From assembly GCA_937949945.1 (NCBI GenBank), contig CALFEQ010000111.1, positions 20,911 to 84,910 on the forward strand: a stretch of 64,000 nt of DNA, written 5' to 3'. The translations under genes and the position numbers were made by a program. Under the pieces are notes generated by a model. The model was not told the origin of the DNA. It did not search any database and saw only the letters and a list, made by a program, of their open reading frames with translations. Source of the stretch: an uncultured Myxococcales bacterium. Its GTDB lineage: Bacteria > Myxococcota_A > Polyangia > Polyangiales > Polyangiaceae. This document shows, piece by piece, positions 53,500-61,915 of the stretch (positions are counted from its first letter, which is position 1; each line of letters starts with the position of its first letter).

Positions 53500-54070
53500 A
53501 GCCTTCGTCGCGCAGAGGCTCGTCGAGCTGCCGCCCGACCTCGTGACGCTCGCCTTCCACGAGCACGTGCTCGTCGTCCCGCTCTCCTCACTCATGAGCG
53601 AGATCGAGGACGCCGGCGAGGACGCCGATCTCGTCGAGAAGGCGTGGCGGACTGCCTCTACGAGGAGATCGACGAGTACCAAGTCATCGCGCGCCGGCCC
53701 GAGGGCTGGGATGTCGTCCTCACCGCTCTGCTCGCTCTCGACCGCGACCACCACGACTTCTCGATGGGCCTCCTCGAGCGTTGCTCTGCCCTGAGCGCGG
53801 AGGAGATCGAGGACGAGGGAGGCCTCTACTCCGTCTTGACGAGCGAGGAGATGCTCGCGTTTGACGTCGCCGCGGAGCGAGCACGGGCGAGCCTCTCGCC
53901 GAGGAGGACGCCGCACGTTTCACGCCGCGCAGCGAGGAGCTGACCTATCTGGCGAACGTCCTCGTGGCCGGCTGCTCGTATCGGCAGAGGAAGATGCGGC
54001 CCGCGGAGGCGCTGCGCGCGGCGCTCGCGACGACCTGCCTCGGCCTCGAGCTCGCGATCGACCGACGTTC
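53500..54070 (+). pseudogene. DUF6178-like gene broken by two frameshifts
   Basis: Three plus-strand frames together make one protein. The first part reads AFVAQRLVELPPDLVTLAFH to EDADLVEKA; the second, CLYEEIDEYQVIARRPEGWD to SEEMLAFDVAAER (53643-53880); the third, GEPLAEEDAARFTPRSEELT to ATTCLGLELAIDR (about 53890-54065). Adding one base near 53640 would give VEKALADCLYEEID and join the first two. The stretch resembles the middle and C-terminal part of DUF6178 proteins of Deltaproteobacteria/Myxococcota; the family call is tentative. The N-terminal part is absent because the exported AAA gene starts there on the other strand. From 54070 to 54271 the coding signal fades. Confidence 0.65.
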
Positions 54071-54271
54071 GCCCGCCGGGCCGGCGAAGAGGCGAGCCGG
54101 AGCCCGGACACGGCCGCGCGACGACGAGGAGGATGAGGCGTCTGGAAGTTTGCGTGTTGCACCAACATGGGATTGCCGGTCGGTATCGCGCAATGGCGCG
54201 CCGGCCCCGGGGCCGACGAGCGCGTGCGGATGCTCGTCGGCCCGGAGGCGTTCGACGGCCTCTTGGCTCCA

Positions 54272-55213
54272 TCAGGCGGCGCGCCGCAGGAGGCAGGCCT
54301 CACCGATGGCACGCACGTGGCGGTCGTCCGTCCCGCAACATCCGCCGAGCACGCGCAGGTGCGGGTGCGTGTCGAGCAGATCCCGGTACTCGCCGCCCAG
54401 CTCGACCGGGTTGCCGGCGTCGAGGTCCGGCGACTCGTCGAGCTCCTTGTGGCTCCGCTTCGACGCGTTGGCGCGCAGGCCGCCGATCCTGCGCGTCCAC
54501 GCCGCGCCGGGCTCCAGCACGTGCGCGAAGTGCGTGGGGTGCGCGCAGTTGATCATGTAGTGGATCGGGCTGCCGCCGGTCGCGGCGTCGACCGCCTCGA
54601 TGGCCTCGCGCAGCGACTCGCCGCTCGGCAGGCGCCCGTCCGTCTCCACCGTGAAGGAGACCACGGAGTCGAGCTTCGCCTCGCTCGCCGCGCGCGCGAA
54701 CCCGATGGCCTCGCTGACGTTCGTCATCGTCATCGCCGTGACGAGGTCGACGCCCGCGTCTCGGAAGATGGTGATCTGCTCGCCGTGGTACGCCTGCGCC
54801 TCGTCCTCCGTCATCCGGTCGTCGGCCTTGTAGCCGTCGCCGCGAGGACCGACGCAGCCGCTGACGACGATCGGCAGTCCGTCGCCCGCGTAGGCCTCAC
54901 GCAGCTCGTGCATGAGGGAGATGCTGTCGAAGTTCAGCGCGCGGAGCTCCTTGCCGGACATGCCGAGCCTCTCGCTCCAGTCGGCGCTCGCGCGCCACGT
55001 GGGGCTCTCGAGGACGAACCCGGCGCGGGCGTCGCGCGCGATCGCGAGGTAGCGCTCGTAGTAGCGACGGATGCGCTCGCGTCCCTCGTGCGTCCGAAGG
55101 AGGACGAACGCGGCGAAGAACGGCAGCTCGATGCCTTCGTGGAAGACGAGCGTGGTCTCGAGACCACCGTCGGTAAGGAAGAAGCCGTGGCGCAGAGAAG
55201 AAGAGCGGTTCAT
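54272..55213 (-). CDS. Homocysteine S-methyltransferase family protein
   Basis: The 313-residue TIM-barrel enzyme belongs to the BHMT/MmuM family. It starts with LTDGGLETTLVFHEGIELPF. The zinc-binding cysteines are intact: the Cys in MINCAHPTHF and the pair in GGCCGTDDRHV. It transfers a methyl group to homocysteine (or a related thiol/selenol) from a donor such as S-methylmethionine; the donor is unknown. ATG 55213 follows AAAGGAA and overlaps the stop of the alpha/beta hydrolase (ATGA). It is the last gene of a three-gene minus-strand operon. Confidence 0.9.
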   Translation of the reverse strand: MNRSSSLRHGFFLTDGGLETTLVFHEGIELPFFAAFVLLRTHEGRERIRRYYERYLAIARDARAGFVLESPTWRASADWSERLGMSGKELRALNFDSISLMHELREAYAGDGLPIVVSGCVGPRGDGYKADDRMTEDEAQAYHGEQITIFRDAGVDLVTAMTMTNVSEAIGFARAASEAKLDSVVSFTVETDGRLPSGESLREAIEAVDAATGGSPIHYMINCAHPTHFAHVLEPGAAWTRRIGGLRANASKRSHKELDESPDLDAGNPVELGGEYRDLLDTHPHLRVLGGCCGTDDRHVRAIGEACLLRRAA

Positions 55214-56073
55214 GCTGGTTTCCTTTCGAGTCGCTTGGACGTGATGGGGGTTCGAAAGATTTTCGAGAGCACGCCGTGCTCGGTGACGACCCGCGCGACG
55301 TCCTCGGGTCGTTCCCAGTGCAGCGCGTGCCCCGCGCCGCGGAACACGATGAGCTCGGCGCCCGCGATGCCGCGTGCGAGCGCCTCTTGATGCGGCGCGA
55401 GAGCGATCCGGTCGGCGTCGCCGCAGAGGATCAGCGTCGGCGCCTCGATCCTGTCGAGCTCGCGCGTGTGGTCGTCGCGCAGGTGCGCGCCGAGCAGCTC
55501 GTGCCACACGCGCGCCGGTACCTTCAGGCTCTCGCGGACGACGAGGTCGACGAAGGCGTCGGGCACCGCCGCCCGCCACGCGATCGTGCTTTCGTGGAAG
55601 TCGCGCACGGATGCCGGAGCGATCGGATCGGTCCAGCGGGAGACGTGCTCGTTCCAGACCGCTTCGAGGGTCGGATTGCCCGCGCAGGTCGGGAAGGTGC
55701 CGAGGAGGACGAGGCCGGCCGTCCGCGCGGGATGGTCGATCGCCACGCGTTGGGCGACCAAGCCGCCCATCGAGTGCCCGGCCACGACGGCGCAGTCGAG
55801 CGCCAGCGCGTCGAGGAAGTCGACGACGTCCGCGGCGAGATCGCGCAGGCCGTAGCCGGACTCGAGCTTCGAGGAGTCACCGTGTCCGCGCAGCGAGAGC
55901 GCGAAGACGCGCACCCACGTCGGCAGCTTGGCGAGGAGCTGGTCGAAGGAGTGAAAGGAGCACCCGTAGCCGTGAAGTAGGACGAGCGGTACGCCGATCC
56001 GGTCGCCTTGCTCGACGTAGGAGATCTCGAGCCCGGTCCGGAGCGTGACCGTCTTTACGAGCCTCTTGGTCAT
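55210..56073 (-). CDS. Alpha/beta hydrolase
   Basis: The 287-residue protein has the standard fold: oxyanion region LLHGYGCSFHSFDQLLAKLP, nucleophile elbow GHSMGG with Ser, acid Asp in LILCGDADRIAL, and His in FRGAGHALHWERPEDVA. The substrate is unknown; esterases, lactonases and C-C hydrolases share this layout. The start MTKRLVKTV at 56073 has a GAGGGG site upstream. It is coupled to the methyltransferase gene downstream and 51 bases from the TPR gene upstream. Confidence 0.9.
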   Translation of the reverse strand: MTKRLVKTVTLRTGLEISYVEQGDRIGVPLVLLHGYGCSFHSFDQLLAKLPTWVRVFALSLRGHGDSSKLESGYGLRDLAADVVDFLDALALDCAVVAGHSMGGLVAQRVAIDHPARTAGLVLLGTFPTCAGNPTLEAVWNEHVSRWTDPIAPASVRDFHESTIAWRAAVPDAFVDLVVRESLKVPARVWHELLGAHLRDDHTRELDRIEAPTLILCGDADRIALAPHQEALARGIAGAELIVFRGAGHALHWERPEDVARVVTEHGVLSKIFRTPITSKRLERKPA

Positions 56074-56124
56074 GTTCCCCTCGGTCTGAGCCTGTCGCTC
56101 GACCAAGGGGCGTGAGGTCGCGCC

Positions 56125-57936
56125 TCACATCGTGAGGCGCCACGAGACCGGCTGCTCGGGGCTGTACTCACAGAACGTGCCGGTGCGGACGGAGCGTTCG
56201 AGGTGACGCCCGAGCTCCGGGTGTACCTCACCGATCTTCTTGATCGCACTCCGGATTCTCCAGGTCACCGCCGTGCGCGCCTTCTCGACGGGGTCGCCCA
56301 GCTTTCGCTCGCGGCCCCCGAGCCCGAGGGCGACCACCAGGGTCTCCGTGAGGCGGTCGAGCTCCCTTTGGGCGGCCTCGCGTCGCCCGATGTCGTGGTC
56401 CCGCTCCGCCTCGGCGATCTCCTCCTCGAGCTCGCGGCGGCGGCGTTGGCACTCCGCACGTGCGCGCGCATCCATGACCGCCCCGCCGTCGCCTTCGAGC
56501 GCGCGACCGGCGATGTCCATCACGTGGAGCCGCATGCCTGCGGACGAGAGGAGCAGCGCGAGATCGCGGCAGCCCTTCATGTCCTTCACCTGGGCGGTGC
56601 GATCGGCGAAACAGAGCGTCCAGACGCGCGTGCTCGGATCGAAGGCGAAGGTCGCCTCGGCGCCCGGACCGGGTGGAAGGTAGGGCCCGCGAGATCGCCC
56701 GTCGCCCGTCGTGAGGCCCGCTCTGCGGAGACCGTCGACGAAGTAGTCGATGTCCTCCTGACGGGCGAACGGGTTCACGTGGAGGAGGTACGCGAACGGC
56801 TCGTCGGGCTCGGGCTCGCGTCCGAACGTGATCTTCTCTCGGAACAGCTCGAGGAACCGCGCGACGTCCTTCGCCGCCGCGGCGAGGTCGCCGACGTGGG
56901 CGTGCATCGCGCCGAGGAACGCCGGGCTGTCGACCATCACGTCCGCGGGCGCGCGCTCGGCGTGTCGGAGCGCTTCGTCCGGACGGCGCGCGACGAAGTA
57001 CGCGAACGACGCGTAGACGTAGTACGCCGCGTCGTGGAGCGGATTGAGGCGGAAGGCCTTCTCGGCCATGCGGATCGCGGCCTCGGGCTCGCCGAGGTAG
57101 GCGTACCAGAGCGCCATCTGCGCAAGGTTGTCGGCGTCGTTCGGGCAGAGCGCGACCGCCCGCTCGAGGTGCCGCCTCGCCTGCGCGAACTCGCGCCGGT
57201 AGACGAGGATGCGTCCGACGATCGAGTGCCCGAGGTGATCGGTCTCGTCGAGCTCGACGGCCTTGCACGCGTACTCGTAGGCGAGGCGCTCGTTCTTCTC
57301 GAAGTCCTTCCAGAGCTGGCAGCTCCACTCGTTGAAGTGGCTCAGCGAGAGCCCGACGTAGGCCCGCGCGTAGGTCGGATCGAGCGTCAGCGCGTGCTCG
57401 AAGATCTCGCGCGCCTCGGCGTCCGCGGCCACCGTGCCCTTCGCGAGGCAGTCACGCCCGCGCAGCCAGCAGTCGTACGCCTCGAGGCTCGTGAGCGGTC
57501 GCGTCTTCGCACGCGCGAGGCGCGACAGATGCAGGTGGCCCTTCAGGTGGTTGGCGACGTGCGCGGCGACGTCCTGTTGGACGGCGAAGAGATCGCGCAG
57601 TGGCACCTCGTAGCGCTGGCTCCAGATCTGGACGCCGGAAGGAACCTCGATCAGGTTGGCCTTGACGAGCAGCGCGTCTTTCGACGGCACGACGGTGCTG
57701 TCGAGCAGGTGCGTCGTGCCGAACCGCTCGGCGAGCCGCGACGGCTCGAGCTCCTCGGCGGTCAGCGCCAGCGACGTGCGCGCGGAGAGCACCTCGAACT
57801 CGGGGGAGCGCGCGAGCTCGGCGATCACGTCCTCGAGGAACCCGTCCGCGAGGCGCGCCATCTCGGGATGGTTCGGCCTCTGCCGGAATGGCGCGACGAC
57901 GATCGATGCGGCGATGGGCTCGTTCGTGCCGGCCAT
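56125..57936 (-). CDS. FlgO/TolB-like plus TPR protein with GDRCHL-like C-terminal domain
   Basis: The 603-residue cytosolic protein has three parts. Residues 1-125 resemble the FlgO/TolB-like domain often found in front of TPRs in class III cyclase-type proteins (ASIVVAPFRQ, LADGFLEDVIAELARSPEFE). TPR repeats follow at about 150-340 (AREIFEHALTLDPTYARAYV, ARRHLERAVALCPNDADNLA). At about 440-603 a domain begins RDLALLLSSAGMRLHVMDIA, then a coiled coil and the ending RTGTFCEYSPEQPVSWR, known from regulators and ATPases in actinobacteria and myxobacteria. No catalytic motif is seen. It heads the operon with the hydrolase and methyltransferase, suggesting a regulatory or sensing role. Confidence 0.78.
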   Translation of the reverse strand: MAGTNEPIAASIVVAPFRQRPNHPEMARLADGFLEDVIAELARSPEFEVLSARTSLALTAEELEPSRLAERFGTTHLLDSTVVPSKDALLVKANLIEVPSGVQIWSQRYEVPLRDLFAVQQDVAAHVANHLKGHLHLSRLARAKTRPLTSLEAYDCWLRGRDCLAKGTVAADAEAREIFEHALTLDPTYARAYVGLSLSHFNEWSCQLWKDFEKNERLAYEYACKAVELDETDHLGHSIVGRILVYRREFAQARRHLERAVALCPNDADNLAQMALWYAYLGEPEAAIRMAEKAFRLNPLHDAAYYVYASFAYFVARRPDEALRHAERAPADVMVDSPAFLGAMHAHVGDLAAAAKDVARFLELFREKITFGREPEPDEPFAYLLHVNPFARQEDIDYFVDGLRRAGLTTGDGRSRGPYLPPGPGAEATFAFDPSTRVWTLCFADRTAQVKDMKGCRDLALLLSSAGMRLHVMDIAGRALEGDGGAVMDARARAECQRRRRELEEEIAEAERDHDIGRREAAQRELDRLTETLVVALGLGGRERKLGDPVEKARTAVTWRIRSAIKKIGEVHPELGRHLERSVRTGTFCEYSPEQPVSWRLTM

Positions 57937-57982
57937 GATGTCGGCATGGTGTCGCGTCCGGCCCGCGGGGACAACCAGAGGA

Positions 57983-58055
57983 GGCTCCGGGCTCCAGGCT
58001 CCAGGGAGCCGAGTCCTCAGTCCTCGGTCCTCGGTCCTCAGTCCTCAGACCTCAG
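57983..58055. repeat. Two adjoining heptad arrays (GGCTCCR x3, GTCCTCR x5-6)
   Basis: Three GGCTCCR units (57983-58003) are followed, after a short spacer, by GTCCTCA/GTCCTCG units from 58013 to about 58054, the last being GACCTCA. They lie in the divergent gap between the TPR operon and the frameshifted lipoprotein. Confidence 0.85.
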
Positions 58056-58126
58056 CAAGGAGATCCGCGCTCGCGCACGACAGCACGACGTCGCCGCGCG
58101 TGCGCTCGAAGGAGCAGCGTGACAGA

Positions 58127-59388
58127 ATGCTCTCCGTGCGCGCGCTCGTCCTTGGGATCTCGGCGGTTTGCTTGCTCGTCGTCGGAGCGGCTGGATGTGT
58201 CGGCGAGGACCCCGATGTCCTTCCTGCCGCGGGACCGGACGCCGGTCCGGCGGATGGCTCGCCCGGAGAGCGGCCGGGGGAGGGCCCCGGCGACGCGGGA
58301 GGGAACGGCGATCGAGACGCGGCGACGTCGTGCACCTTCCCGATGGCGGACTGCGATGGCGACGGTACTTGCGAGACGTCGATCGCGACGGAGTCGGCGC
58401 ACTGTGGTGCGTGCGGTCACGACGCGGCGGCGGCGAGTGTGTCGAGGGTCGATGTCAGCCACAGACCATCGCCGCGAGCGTCGACACTCCATTGAGCGTC
58501 GCCGTCAACTCGTCCGGGGTCTTCTGGATCACGCCCGGCACTGCAGAGAAGTGTCCGAAGACCGGCTGCCTCGGCAGCCCCACGGTGCTCGCGTCCTCGT
58601 CCACCCAGTTGGACGTGCTCGCTCGCCGGCACTTGTTCGTGAACGAAGCGAACGTCTATTGGCTCGGAGACTCGCCGGCGCCACAAACGGACGTCTACAT
58701 CTACGAGTGTGCGGTCGCTGGTTGCGGAATGACGCCGAGGTTGATTGGCGACTACACCGGTGCGGGACAGCTCGTCGGCAATTCGAAGTCGCTGATCTGG
58801 TACGACGCGACGGGCTCCCTCAAAGTCGTTCCTCTGTCGGGAGGTGCGCACACGGATCTGAACCTCGTTCGCAAGTCCGAGTCGTTCGGCTTCGCCGTCG
58901 ACGAACAGTGGCTCGTCTTCTCCGCCACGGATACCGGAGCGGTCGGGGCGCGCGGTGTCTGGATTGGCAAGATCGAGAACAAGGTCCCGACGAGGCTGAT
59001 GGACAAGGGGCTCCACGTCGCGATTTCCGCAGGCCAAGTCGTCCTCGCCTCCGTGAACCTCAGCGATACGGAGAGCACGGTGGTCGCTTGTGCCGTGACG
59101 GGTTGTGGCGGCAGCGGCGCGCCGCTGTTCTCGGGGGCGGAAGGGAAGATCAACGACATCGTCGCCGACGCGACGGCGGTATACTGGGCAGTGGCGGCGA
59201 GCCCCGGCGCGGCCGACGGAAAGATCCGCGGGTGTGCGTTGCCGAATTGCCCCGGCGGCCCGAAGACCCTCGCGGAAGGACAAGCGAACCCGTACGCCCT
59301 CGCGCTCGACGCGGACTTCGTCTACTGGGCGAACAAGGGCGTTGGTGGCGCCAACTCGGGCTCGATCGTCCGCGTTCGGCGACCCTGA
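58127..59388 (+). pseudogene. Lipoprotein with EGF-like Cys motif, single-base frameshift
   Basis: The start is intact: signal LGISAVCLLVVGAAG and lipobox Cys, then an acidic linker and CDGDGTCETSIATESAHCGA. At the run of GCG triplets near 58424-58437 the frame breaks. Adding one T after HD would give ACGHDCGGGECVEGRC, the normal closing of this Cys-rich module, and the downstream frame then stays open to 59388. That part is a repeat protein (WITPGTAEKCPKTGCLGSPT, YWLGDSP, IWYDATG, YWAVAAS, YWANKGVGG), probably a beta-propeller. The repaired product would have about 420 residues. Either it is a real recent mutation or a sequencing error. Confidence 0.8.
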
Positions 59389-59409
59389 TCGGCGTCGCTT
59401 CGCGACGCC

Positions 59410-59469
59410 GAGTCCTCAGCCCTCAGCGAAGGCCGGTCCTTTGCATTCGAGGCTCCGGGCTCCAGGCTC
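59410..59469 (+). repeat. Heptad repeats, left arm (GTCCTCA-type then GGCTCCR x3)
   Basis: GTCCTCA and GCCCTCA lie at 59410-59423, and GGCTCCG, GGCTCCA, GGCTCCA at 59449-59469. They follow the frameshifted lipoprotein and are in the same orientation as the array at 57983. Confidence 0.85.
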
Positions 59470-59594
59470 CAGAGGGGGTGTGGGGTGGCGCGGTGTCTCT
59501 CTCGTAACGAGCCTCGCCTGGGCGAGCGGACGAAGCGGGCGCGGGCGTGTCGATGCACCTCGGGAGGCGAAAGCTCGCGCGCATCGAGCTCCCG

Positions 59595-59654
59595 CTGAGG
59601 ACAGAGGACGGATCTCCCTGGAGCCTGGAGCCCGGAGCCCGGAGCCCGTCCTCA
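59595..59654 (-). repeat. Heptad repeats, right arm in inverted orientation
   Basis: CTGAGGA and CAGAGGA (59595-59608) and four units of the reversed type TGGAGCC/CGGAGCC (59619-59646) face the left arm across about 125 bases. One forward GTCCTCA unit (59648-59654) then runs into the stop codon of the helicase gene. Confidence 0.85.
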
Positions 59655-61733
59655 CTTTCCAATCGCATCGAGCGCCGCGAGCAGGTTGCTCGCGCTCGCG
59701 GCCATCTCGGCGAGGGTGAGGGGCGACGCGTCCTTGACCTCGAACGGCTCGAGGAGGTGCTCGGGGATGTCCGAGAGGAAGCGGCACGGCGTGCGCGGGA
59801 CGGGCTTGCCGCGCGTGACGCGGTGCTTGCAGCGGAGGAGCTCGAGGCGCTGTCGTGCGCGCGTGATGCCGACGTAGAAGAGGCGCCGTTCTTCCTCGAT
59901 GTCCTGCGTGCCCGGCACGCCGGTCACGTCCGTCACGCGCGACTCGAGCGTGCGCGTGTGGGGGATGAGGCCTTCTTCGCAGCCGATGATGTAGACGATG
60001 TCGAACTCGAGGCCCTTGCTTCCGTGCAACGTCGAGAGCGTGACGACGTTGCCCGGGTCGTCGTCCTCCTCGGACATCTGGAGGGTCAGCGAGTGGAGGA
60101 ACGCCATGAGGTCGCGCTCGTCGGTCGCGTCGCCGCCCTTGGCTTCGACGCGCGCCTCGCGACGGGCGAGCATCGCGAAGAGGCCTTCGACGTTGCCCCA
60201 GCGGCGTGCGGCTGCGTTCGTCGACGTCGACGTGCCCTCGATCTCCTTCTTGAGGCCGACGGCCTCGCAGACCTCGCGCGCGACGACGCTTGCCGGCGCG
60301 CGCTCGACGAGCAGGCGCCTCCGGACGTCGGCGATGACACGCTCGAGGATCTTGCAGCCGTCGCGGGCGGGGTTCGAGATTCCGTCGAGGGCGTCGACGC
60401 GCTCGATCGCCTGCCAGAGCGTCCAACCCTTCGCCGTCGCGTGCTGCGAGAGCTTCTCGAGGCTCGTCTCGCCGATGCCGCGCGCCGGGTAGTTGATGAT
60501 GCGGCGGAGGCTGATCTCGTCCGCGCGATTGAGGGCGAGCTTCAGGTACGCGAGGACGTCCTTGATCTCCTTGCGCTCGAAGAACTGCGTGCCGCCGATC
60601 ATCCGGTAGGGCACGCCCTGCTCGCGGAGCTGCTCCTCGACGACCTTCGCCTGGCCGTTCGAGCGATAGAGGACGGCGAAGTCCCGCGGGTTGCGCCGCT
60701 CCTCCGAGCAGATGCGCCGGATCTCGCGCGCGACGTACGCGGCCTCGGCCTCCGGTGACGGCGCGACGCCGAGCTTCACCTTCGCGCCGCCCGGCTTGTC
60801 CGTGAAGAGGCGCTTGCGGTACTTCGCGTCGGTGCGCTTCTCGATGACGGCGTTCGCGACGGCGAGGATGGGCGCGGTCGAGCGGTAGTTCTGCTCGAGC
60901 TTCACGACCTTGGCGTTCGGGAACTGCTCCTCGAAGTCGAGGATGTTGCGGACGTCCGCGCCTCGCCACGCGTAGATCGACTGATCGTCGTCGCCGACGA
61001 CGCAGATGTTCTGGTGCCGCGCGCAGAGCAGACGCAGCACCTCGAGCTGCGCGCGGTTCGTGTCCTGGTACTCGTCGACGAGGACGTACAGGTACTCCTT
61101 CTGCCAGCGATCGAGGATGTCCGGCCGCTCCTTCCAGAGGCGAGCGACCTCGCAGACGAGATCGTCGAAGTCGAACGCGCGGTAAGCGCGCAGCGCGCTC
61201 TGGTAGCGCGGATAGACGATCTTCGTCATCTCGTCGTACTCGTCGCCTTCGTGGGCGACGTACTCCTCGGGCGAGACGAACGCGTTCTTCGCGTTCGAGA
61301 TGCGCGTCAGGATCGCCATCGCGTCGAGCGCCTTGTTGGCCCGGATCCGGCTGAGGATCTCCTTCACCGTCCCGAGGCAGTCGCCCTGATCGAAGATCGT
61401 GAACGTGCCGCCGAGCGCTTTGCGCTCGCGCCCGAGCACCATCAGTCCGAAGGAGTGGAACGTCGAGATGACGATTCCCTTCGCGCCCTCGCGCCCTCCG
61501 AAGCCGCGCTCCTTGACGATGTGCTGGACGCGCTCGGCCATCTCGCCGGCGGCTTTGTTCGTGAAGGTGAGCGCGCAAATCATGTGCGCCGGCACGCCTC
61601 GCTCGAGCAGGCGCGCGATGCGGTGGGTGATCACGCGCGTCTTGCCCGAGCCGGCGCCTGCGAGGACGAGGAGGGGACCATTCTGATGCTCGACGGCCTC
61701 TTGCTGGGCCGGGTTCATCTGAGGGAGTGCCAC
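59652..61733 (-). CDS. Rep/UvrD-type superfamily 1 DNA helicase
   Basis: The 693-residue 3'-5' helicase has all motifs: LVLAGAGSGKTRVITHR (I, residues about 23-39), FTNKAAGEMAERV (Ia), DEYQDTN (II), VVGDDDQSIYAWRGAD (III), KLEQNYRS (IV), TLSTLHGSKGLEFD (V) and FYVGITRARQ (VI). The sequence is closest in pattern to Rep (DDDQSIYAWRGA with LEQNYRST), which clears proteins from replicating DNA; PcrA/UvrD roles in repair cannot be excluded. GTG 61733 (VALPQMNPAQQ) is taken as start; ATG 61718 is possible. Its 3' end touches the inverted heptad array. Confidence 0.93.
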   Translation of the reverse strand: MALPQMNPAQQEAVEHQNGPLLVLAGAGSGKTRVITHRIARLLERGVPAHMICALTFTNKAAGEMAERVQHIVKERGFGGREGAKGIVISTFHSFGLMVLGRERKALGGTFTIFDQGDCLGTVKEILSRIRANKALDAMAILTRISNAKNAFVSPEEYVAHEGDEYDEMTKIVYPRYQSALRAYRAFDFDDLVCEVARLWKERPDILDRWQKEYLYVLVDEYQDTNRAQLEVLRLLCARHQNICVVGDDDQSIYAWRGADVRNILDFEEQFPNAKVVKLEQNYRSTAPILAVANAVIEKRTDAKYRKRLFTDKPGGAKVKLGVAPSPEAEAAYVAREIRRICSEERRNPRDFAVLYRSNGQAKVVEEQLREQGVPYRMIGGTQFFERKEIKDVLAYLKLALNRADEISLRRIINYPARGIGETSLEKLSQHATAKGWTLWQAIERVDALDGISNPARDGCKILERVIADVRRRLLVERAPASVVAREVCEAVGLKKEIEGTSTSTNAAARRWGNVEGLFAMLARREARVEAKGGDATDERDLMAFLHSLTLQMSEEDDDPGNVVTLSTLHGSKGLEFDIVYIIGCEEGLIPHTRTLESRVTDVTGVPGTQDIEEERRLFYVGITRARQRLELLRCKHRVTRGKPVPRTPCRFLSDIPEHLLEPFEVKDASPLTLAEMAASASNLLAALDAIGK

Positions 61734-61915
61734 GCTGGTGCCTCTCGACGTTGGGCGACGCCCACGGTCGATGGAAGGCACGAACTCGTCGCGGATGGAA
61801 TATTGACAGCCGCTCCACCGCGAGCTTCCCGCCGGGGAGGGGCCCATCCGTCGCATCGAGTCGCGGCGATCGGAGCGGTTGGGCTCGATGCGAACAGGGC
61901 GTATCCTGGCCCGCC

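Noticed and set aside
57983..58055. CRISPR array
   Set aside because: The units are 7 bases with no unique spacers, so this is a simple tandem repeat and not a CRISPR.
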